Below, in pieces: positions 25,201-34,200 of a stretch of DNA of 64,000 bases; position 1 is the first letter of the stretch; every line of letters begins with the position of its first letter. Where the stretch lies: contig OU015493.1 in assembly GCA_907164885.2 (NCBI GenBank), positions 52,701,496 to 52,765,495 on the forward strand. The letters run 5' to 3'. The notes beneath the pieces were generated by a model that searched no databases, had not been told where the DNA came from, and was given only the letters and a program-made list of their open reading frames with translations. The DNA is from Dolomedes plantarius. Taxonomy: Eukaryota > Arthropoda > Arachnida > Araneae > Dolomedidae. The translations under genes and the position numbers were made by a program.

Positions 25201-28200
25201 TAAGTCCTTTCTTGAAATGCCTATTTTTCCATTCTCTTCATATAAATAAAACAAAACTTAAAACAACACAAAAAGTTAAGCATAGAACTACAAAATTTAA
25301 AAATGCTAAATACAAAATGAAAAGTTACACTTGAAATGACTTTAAAGTTTGCTGGCAAATTTTACAAATGTCTATAAAATACAAATTTACAAATGCCAAA
25401 TCTATACTAGATGTAGTAGATTAATAATAAGTTTGATTTTTTTCTATATATATATATATAAGTATACACAGAAAATTACAGTCCAGTAAGGATATTTTTC
25501 TGGTCACATCTGTTATCTAACCAAAACAGTTTTTCAGGATGTAGGAATATTATTATTAGAATCAATGATGTTCAACAAATAGTTATTAAATTTACAAAAT
25601 ATGAATAAATTTGTTTAGGGTTATTGTGTTCAGAATTTTTCATTATTCAATTTTACAATTTTATGTAACCAAGGTTTTTTCAAATAATACACAGAAAAAT
25701 TTGAAATAATTCAAATTATTTTTCTCTTAAGGTTATATAATTACCTCAAGCAATATGACTCATTTCTTATGATAAGATTTCTTTGGCATAAGAGCCTATG
25801 CCAAAGGCACAACTGTTATATGAGCATGGTACAGATGGAAGCTCATTATGTAGTCTTACTAAAATGCTTTCTTTCTGTGATAAAATATGAGAGAGCTCTG
25901 TTGAATGATAACACAGGGTAAAATCACAAAAATAGGTCATAACAAATTCTCAACTTCTAAAAGATTCTACATATATAGGTTAACATATAGACATATGCAT
26001 TAATATTCTAGACCAACTGTAGTCAAACTTTTTCTCTCTCTCGAACTGTATGTGTATGTTTGCTATGCAACGCAGGCTGCAACATAGTACACTGGACCTC
26101 ATAATATAATAGTATAAAAAATAAAACTCAAAACTTCAATGTATTCAAATGTTTCTTTAAAAATGAGTGTGATTTTTGATGTTGAGAAACTTTTGACTAT
26201 TTTAGACAAATCAGGTTTATACTTGCTACATGTTAGTCTCAATACATCATCATGGTAAGAATCAATAAGGCAATTTCTATATACATTCCTCACATATTTC
26301 AGTTTGGAATTGGATGATTCACAAAGTAGCATAATTTTGTATTTTCAGGCACTAATTTCCAAAATTATGTTTACAAAAGCACCTGCCTAATAATGAGTGT
26401 GAGTGTTTTGAGCTACACATAAAAGTTTAGTGGGCCACAGTTTCAGTACCCCTGTTCTAGACATATAAGCACATACACTATTCACCAAGACTAATAACAC
26501 ACATTGTCTACCTTCAGGGTCCATAACCTGCAGATTATGGTCCCTAGCAGGTCAAAAAGTTTTTTGTGGCTGCCACAATCATTTATTTTATACGAGTTTC
26601 CTTTACCACTTTAAAAATGTCATTAAGAATTTTCCCTAGTCTTATACTGATCTTGCATATTTTAATGATTTTTTTAACACAAAATTAGCTCAACACTACT
26701 TATGAAAAATAATCATGTCCTACAAAGATGATTTAAGACAGAGATACAGTGCATACCAGACAGAAATTTAAAATAGTACAGTTTTTTCTATATTTATGTG
26801 CATATTTTATGAAAAATTAGTGCTATGTAATGTCCTGGTTTCTCTCTTTATTTTAAGATGACACAGGTTTTTTTTTTTTTTGGGGGGGGGGGGGGGTATT
26901 TAAGGTTATTTTAGGTTTTTTTTAAGGTATTATCATTATTTTCAGCAATATAGGGGCTAAAAGACCAGCATTTATAGCTAATGATAAAATTAGGAATCTT
27001 TAAAGTGAAATGTTATGTAGTCCATTGGAAAGGAAAATTTCATTATTCCAAATATAAAAAAATTTAATGAAATTGGAAAAAAATCATTTTAATGAATTAT
27101 TTTTGAGTAAAAAAGTGAATAATTGTTTATGATCAACTACTTTAAAATAGTATTTCACTAATAACAGAAGAGATACATAGTATATAAAAATTCTATACAA
27201 AGACCTCAAAACCTCAAATTTCTTTAAATGCATTATAGCTGAAAAATTTGTTTATGTAAAAAACTGAAAATAGAAATTAAATAATTTTTTTTTTTATCTA
27301 AGCTTTCTTAGATACATTTTTAGCAATTTATATCAAAAGTTCATAGTAATGTACATAAATAATAAATCAGATGGAATTTACAAATTACTTACTTTGGACA
27401 GAGTTTGTCAGCTTTTTTGGCACAATCAAAACAAAACACGTGTTTACAAGGTATCTAGAAAGACATTTTGAAAGAATTAAATACTCACAATGAAAGCAAG
27501 ATGTTAGTATCAAATCTTGAGTTTTAGTTTAGCTAAAAACTATTTTCTCACTTCATGATGCTACTAAATTCTTCTCAAATAATCACAGAATGGAACAACA
27601 AATTTCAGGGTTTTTTTGTGTTTTTTTAACTTGTCTTCCTGAAATTGCAGTAAATAATTTTGAAAAGAAACAGCTCAAATATAAACATTATAAAATGGAG
27701 GACATCTATCAGCAAGGTATCTAAACATATTTTGCATATTTGTAAATGAAATATTTAAGAATTTTAACTATAGTCAGCCGGATGCTTTCACAAGCATTAA
27801 CCTACACCTGAGAAATTTTATTTATTTCACAGTGTTACCAAATATCTTTAAAAAAGAAAAGAAGCATCCAGCTTTCTATATACAGCTAAAATTTATTTTG
27901 CATTCACTTTAACTGAAAATTGACTTCAACATATAACCAAAAAAAAAAAATTTTTTTTTTGAATGGCTGATTCCTAGCATTTAATATTTAATTTTTAAGC
28001 CATTTTACATTTTTCTGATTTATTTTATTTTTTACATATTTAAATTTCAAAGAATTTAACTGATGTGAATTATATCTAACCCTTTAACTATTGAAGAGTT
28101 TTATATCAGACAATTTAAAGTTTTCCACTTACAATTTGGAATAAGTTACCTTATAATTGATTTTACAAAAGCAAGAAAGACAGATTTAATATCAATTTAA

Positions 28201-31200
28201 GGAAATAAAAAATGAGTATAACTATGTAGACAGATTAGTAAAACTGCAAATTACTAAAAGTAACTTAAATTTATATAACTAGCACAAATATTATACTAAT
28301 GGACCAATTTTGAAAACTGATTTACACTTTTTATAGTTGGCTCTCAATTTTAGTGATAAGTAGTGAATTTTATCCTAGGTTTTCATGTCAAGAGTTAGAA
28401 TGGTCTCCCCTATTAAGCATAATATTAGACAAAATTTCTCTTCATTTGCAATGGGTACTGCAAATACAGATTTTTACAGAAAGGTTACTTTAAAGTGAAT
28501 TTTCAATAACCATTTTTCTAAAACCTCACAGAAATCATTGAAAAACCATACTAAGCTATATAAAAACTGTACCAAAATTAAATAAGATAACCTAATTCTA
28601 CATGTTGTACCAATAAAACTCTATTCTCCCCTTACCCCCTTGTCAAAACAAAAACAAACAAAGAAAAAAAGCTACGAACACGATATATTGTATGAAGTAT
28701 AAGTCTGAAATCTTTTCATACCATTCGGCCATAGTTGAGAATGGGTAATGAACATTTTTCACAGCAGTGGATGAGGGGATCAATCACTTTCTCACCAATT
28801 AGATTCACCTGTGAAAATAATCATATTTAACACAATCTTAAGCAAAAAACAAATAAAAAGTTTTTAAAATATTAAGCTTTTACACAATAAGAATGATTCA
28901 AAACTGTTATAGGCAGCACATGCAAGAAATAAAATTTTAACTGTGAATTTTATCACATACTTAAATACTGATATTACTATCTATTTAATATCAATATTTA
29001 CCTAAAGAAAATAACATTAAGAGTTTTCCCACTCATACCTAAAGTTTTCAAGAATTCATGTTGATTACATATAAATGAAAAATCAATTACTACCTTTTAA
29101 ATTTGGTAAATGTGTGTCTTTTACAATGATTATTCAATTTATCTTAGATGTAAAAATCCAATTAAAATATCTGTTTCACTCCTTTCATTTCCTTTGCAAA
29201 GTTTCAATATTTTTTGGTTACTTTAATTGAAATAACAGATGAAATTAAAATGAAGATGTTTGTAACAAAGAGCAAACCATACAAAACAAAATAAATCAGG
29301 AGATAACACACCTTATGGTCCCAACGTAACTTATTATTTTTATGCAATGGCTCAGGAAAAGTTCTATCCATAGGACTAAACGCAGGAGCCTCTAACTTTG
29401 AAATCACATCATCTAAATTTGAATCCACAGCTAAAAAGAAAAAAAAAAAAAGATCAGTTTTTAAAAAAAAAATTTCTTTAATCAATGGATCTCTAGAAAT
29501 AAATTTGGCAGAAAATCCAGCTTATTTACAATGAACAAATATTAGTTAATACAAGATTTAAACTCAACCAGCAAATTTTTTCCCCCCGATTTTTTTCTAC
29601 ACTTTTGGTATCATAAAATTCCAATACAATGTTATAACAGAAAAAGAAAAAAATTTAAGTTAAAATCCTTATATTTAATTTTTTATTTTAATATAAAATT
29701 TATCAAAAATGTATACCTACAGACAATATTTATTTATTTAGAATTAATGTACCTACAAAATTTAAATAAAAATTATTCTTGCAAGTACATATTGAGGAAG
29801 ACCATATGATATTTATGTTTCAAATTTAAAAAAAATTATCTACAGCATACCATAAAATTCTTTCATTATGATTAAAAACTGTTAATATAACACATTGCAT
29901 CAATATACTTGTCATTGTAATACTATAATACTTTACATAATCATGCAAACAATATAGTAGAATCATATTACACAACACAGTGAAACATGTAGGCTCTCCT
30001 TTTGACTTAATGATAAAATAGACTTTACAGGAACAGGTACATTTAAAGGGATAAAATGTGATCTAATAGATTTTAACCCTTCTTTACCTGAATGGAATAA
30101 GTTTAACACACGTGTGAATTGAAAAGAATTTAAGAATTTTTATTATTTTGGGGAAATAAACCCAAAATTTATTTTCTCAACCTAACAAGGAATAAATAGA
30201 TCAAAATCAGAATTTTTAAAAATATATCTTTAATGTGGATGCAAAGCTACAGGAATCCACAAAAAATTCCCTATAATTGCAGATTTATAGAGAAAACTGA
30301 TAATTTCCTTTATAATTTTTATAGCTTATTTCCTTTTTTCTGAGAATTTTAGCTTTCAGAGGCCCACAAATCTTGTTCTACCATAAAAGACTAAACACTT
30401 ATCACTTACAGGAAATTTGTCAAAATTCAAACAGTAAAAAGAAAGCTTCTTGATAACTCGATCAACACTTATTAGTAAAATGTATGTATATGTATAACAA
30501 TGTTTCAGATGAGAGTAAAGTTTAAAACATTCTTTCTTTAGTATAAAGAATTAATATATGATTAAACTGATTATTTTTTCATATTTCAAATATTTCCATT
30601 TTGTATCTTTTGAATAAATTACAAAAAATACTTTACTATATAAGTTTTCTAAAACAGGAAGTCTATGAAAATCAGTCAGGTATTAAACTTATACATCTTT
30701 GAAAGGGCATCCATTCTTAATTTGGGTTCTCAATAATTGATTAAATTTAAAGAATTTTATTTAAGTTCCTTCCATATTCTTAACAATAAAAACCTGTCAT
30801 TTCAAATGAAAAACAATATTAAAAGTTTAAACAAATTTTTAAAAACTAATATACTATACTTAAATGTATACAACATAACTATTAAGAGAAATGTTTATAT
30901 AACTCTGTTAAAGCTGCTGTGTACTAACCCTATTGGATTCGCTCACCTCAATGTTAACCTGTGGAGAAAATTAGTCTAAGGATTGCAGACTTTAGATTTA
31001 AAGTTTTTTTTTTATTTTTATTATTATTATTTTACTCTGTAATAGAGAGAGAAATTTTACATCTTAGGACATTTTTTGTTTTCAAAATAAAATGCAAATA
31101 ATATTTTTTAATTTAAATTATTCAGGGGGGGGGGGATTCTGTGATGTGTTTTAAATGCTCATAAATTCCTTTGGTGGACAAAACTTATAAAATGAATCCT

Positions 31201-34200
31201 GTTGCAAGGTGCAGAAAAGTTCAGGATATCTGAAAATATCATTTTTATTGGATTATAAGCATTTATATAGCTGTAAATAGAAGACAAATTATCTCCATAG
31301 GTTAATAATGCAGTGGGTGAATCCAATAGGGTTCGTACAAAGCAGCCTTATAACACAGATAAGTATTTTCAACAGCTGAAATATATTTTAAGCTTCATTT
31401 ATTAAATAACATTATATAACATATTTAACTACTTGATGATATAAGGGAAGTATAAAGAACATATTTCTTAAATTAAACTTACTCTGCTTCTCTGATGAAA
31501 TTTCATCTGTTTCTTCAACTGTTTCTTCTGTTTCATCTTCGGGACATCCTGCTGCTTTCTTGGTGGAGCCTCTCCTTACTTTGCCTCCTCTTCTTCCTCT
31601 ACCTCTACCTTTCCCTTTCAGTTTTAAGGAAATATTTTTTCGCACACCCTGTGCTTGAGCTAATCCTACATTACTCTCAGAATAGTCTAAATCATCTGCT
31701 GAAACACAAACATCCAAATTATAAAACATATTATATCCTACATTTGAAATACTACTTTTCTTTAAGCTAACTAAAATGCCTTTAGTTTAAACCTTCCTTT
31801 TTGAAAAATAATTTTTTTCAATAAACTGCAATTACACAACAAAAAACTTAATTGCAGTCTGCTATATTTGCACTGAATATCACATACAAATGAAAAATTT
31901 TATTTATTTATATACAAACTAATGAAAAATTTCAGGACAGTGAACTGAAAATATGTGTACTCATGTATTATATAAGTATATTTATATAGAATATATGAAT
32001 AGAGAGAAAAAGTAGCAAGCAATGTACACCAAAATATAAATTCTACAGTATTTATGTTAGTAATCTTCAAATAATTATATATCAATGATTTCTGATAATT
32101 ACTGTATTGATAATAGTTACTGAGATCTTAATAAATATCTATAGTTCCCAAACTTTCTTTAGGGTCTAATATTTAAATATTTCTATATGATTGTTAAGCA
32201 TTATTTTCAGTATCTTAGAGGACATATGATTTATTTTCACTGTTTAAAGCAGAATCCATTAACACAATACATGTCAGCTATGATGAGAATGACTGATAGG
32301 ACTGAAAATTATAAACAGATCATATCATTAAGATGGTTTCTCTCTGGAAGCATATTATTTACATTCATTCTTGGAGAATCTAATTTTCATTAACATTCTT
32401 CATTTTATTCCCTCATTTTTCTTAAGACAATGAGAAAGGATGTTCATTTACTTTTATTTTCAATTTTTGTATTTAAAATTTACTAATAACCCCACACAAT
32501 TAACTGTAAATAGCTGGATCTTATTATAATAACCAACTGTCAGGGTTTAAAGTCAGGATGTTCTCTAAAATGAAAGTCATCTCGAAAGTCAAGACGTTCC
32601 TGAGACAGATGGTCTCTAAAATGAGCTATCCAAAATATGATGAAATCCTATTTTCATTCATATTCCTCAAAAGATCATTTAGTGTTTCAATAAAATTTGC
32701 TTTATCAATGCATTTAAAAAATTAAAAAATACAAAAAAACAAATGAATGCAAAACAGGACTACCAAATATTAGGGATGTCAAAGTAATTTATATTTAAAT
32801 TATGCAAAGGAAACAGCAAAATACAAAATGCACTGAGAAACAACAGATACTTCAACAATTATATATAATTATGATGGTTTTCTCCAATAACTATCATGCA
32901 GTAACTATTATCATTAACTATATCACAAAAGTACTAAAATTCTTCAAAAACAAATAACTTGACAGACTTTTTTATATGCATATGATGTTGCCAAGTCAGT
33001 GACGTAGCGAGCATAACTGGCGCCCGGGGCACGCTACCTTTTTGGCGCCCCCCCTTTCCAAAAACATATAGTAATATAATACATAGAATTAGTGAAAAGG
33101 ACCATTTGGTGCCTCTGTGCGAGTGGCGCCCGGGGCATGATAGACCCCCTTGCCCACCCCTCGCTACGCCACTGTGCCAAGTTAATTTACAAAAAACCAG
33201 CATAACACCTTTAAAAGAGAGAGAGAGAGAGAGAAATCTGATTTTTTCCAAAACCATTTTTATGTGTTCTATCTAACTAAAACTTATTTTACTGCTGGAT
33301 AAATTCATACAACCTACTTTAACACTTTTCAGTGCTTAAATAAATAAGCAGAAAATCAGAAAAAACCAGAAAATGTATGGCAGTTCATCTGTAAGAATCA
33401 AACAATGACAGCTAAATTTAAAAAAAAAATAAAAAGCTGAAATTGAGGCATGTAACTTACAGATTTGTGTACCCTAACATATTAGATATAAATTTATGCT
33501 TACTGAAACAAGATTCTAGTTTAATTTATTTTGTATAAAACAATAACTTTTACTAATTTGGTCTCCAGTTTAGCATGTCTGTTGAATGACATTTCAGTCC
33601 TTTTAGATGTATTTGAATTGCTTGGTTGGGAGCTATTTATGCCAGTGAAACTCAAGAGTTTTAATTTCATACAAAATAATCATAATTCCCTTTAAAGTCA
33701 TTTATATACTTTCTTCCTTGAAAGGAAGGAATTTAATTTCTTATAATGCTTTTTTTGTTAACTTTTGTTTTCAACTTATCAGAAATCAAACTCATCGGCA
33801 AACTCATCAAGACTTATCAGCTCTTTTATTTATTTGTTTTCCCCTGATTTTTCTTTATACAAGTACTTTATACAGTTTGGTATAAAATTTTATTTATTAC
33901 ATTAAAAGAATGATACCAGAATATGTCCCGATATAAAATTCTGATAAAATTCATGAAACTTTCTACCTACTTAGAAATTGTTTATATGTACATAAAAAAT
34001 TAAATAAAAAATATACAAATAAGTATTTTTCAAAACATATTCAAAGCATTTCAATTAAGTATTTTTCAGAGGTTTAAACTTCAAACAAAACCTCAATACT
34101 ACATTCATAAAACATTTTTAAGCGTGTCTAGTAACCAAGATCATACCTTATTCCAAGATATTTCCTAAGACTTTGGTGCTATCAAGGCCAAATTTTAAAA

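Larger units (their letters stand above)
24934..27392. other. Hakai intron 5
   Basis: AT-rich intron between exons 5 and 6. It contains the hAT relic at 26014-26454, a 10-bp hairpin at 25781-25806 and a T13G14-type tract at about 26868-26896. Confidence 0.7.

Noticed and set aside
31495..31770. 91-codon Leu/Phe-rich frame on the + strand
   Set aside because: It is the antisense of the Gly/Arg/Lys and Glu-rich codons of Hakai exon 2.
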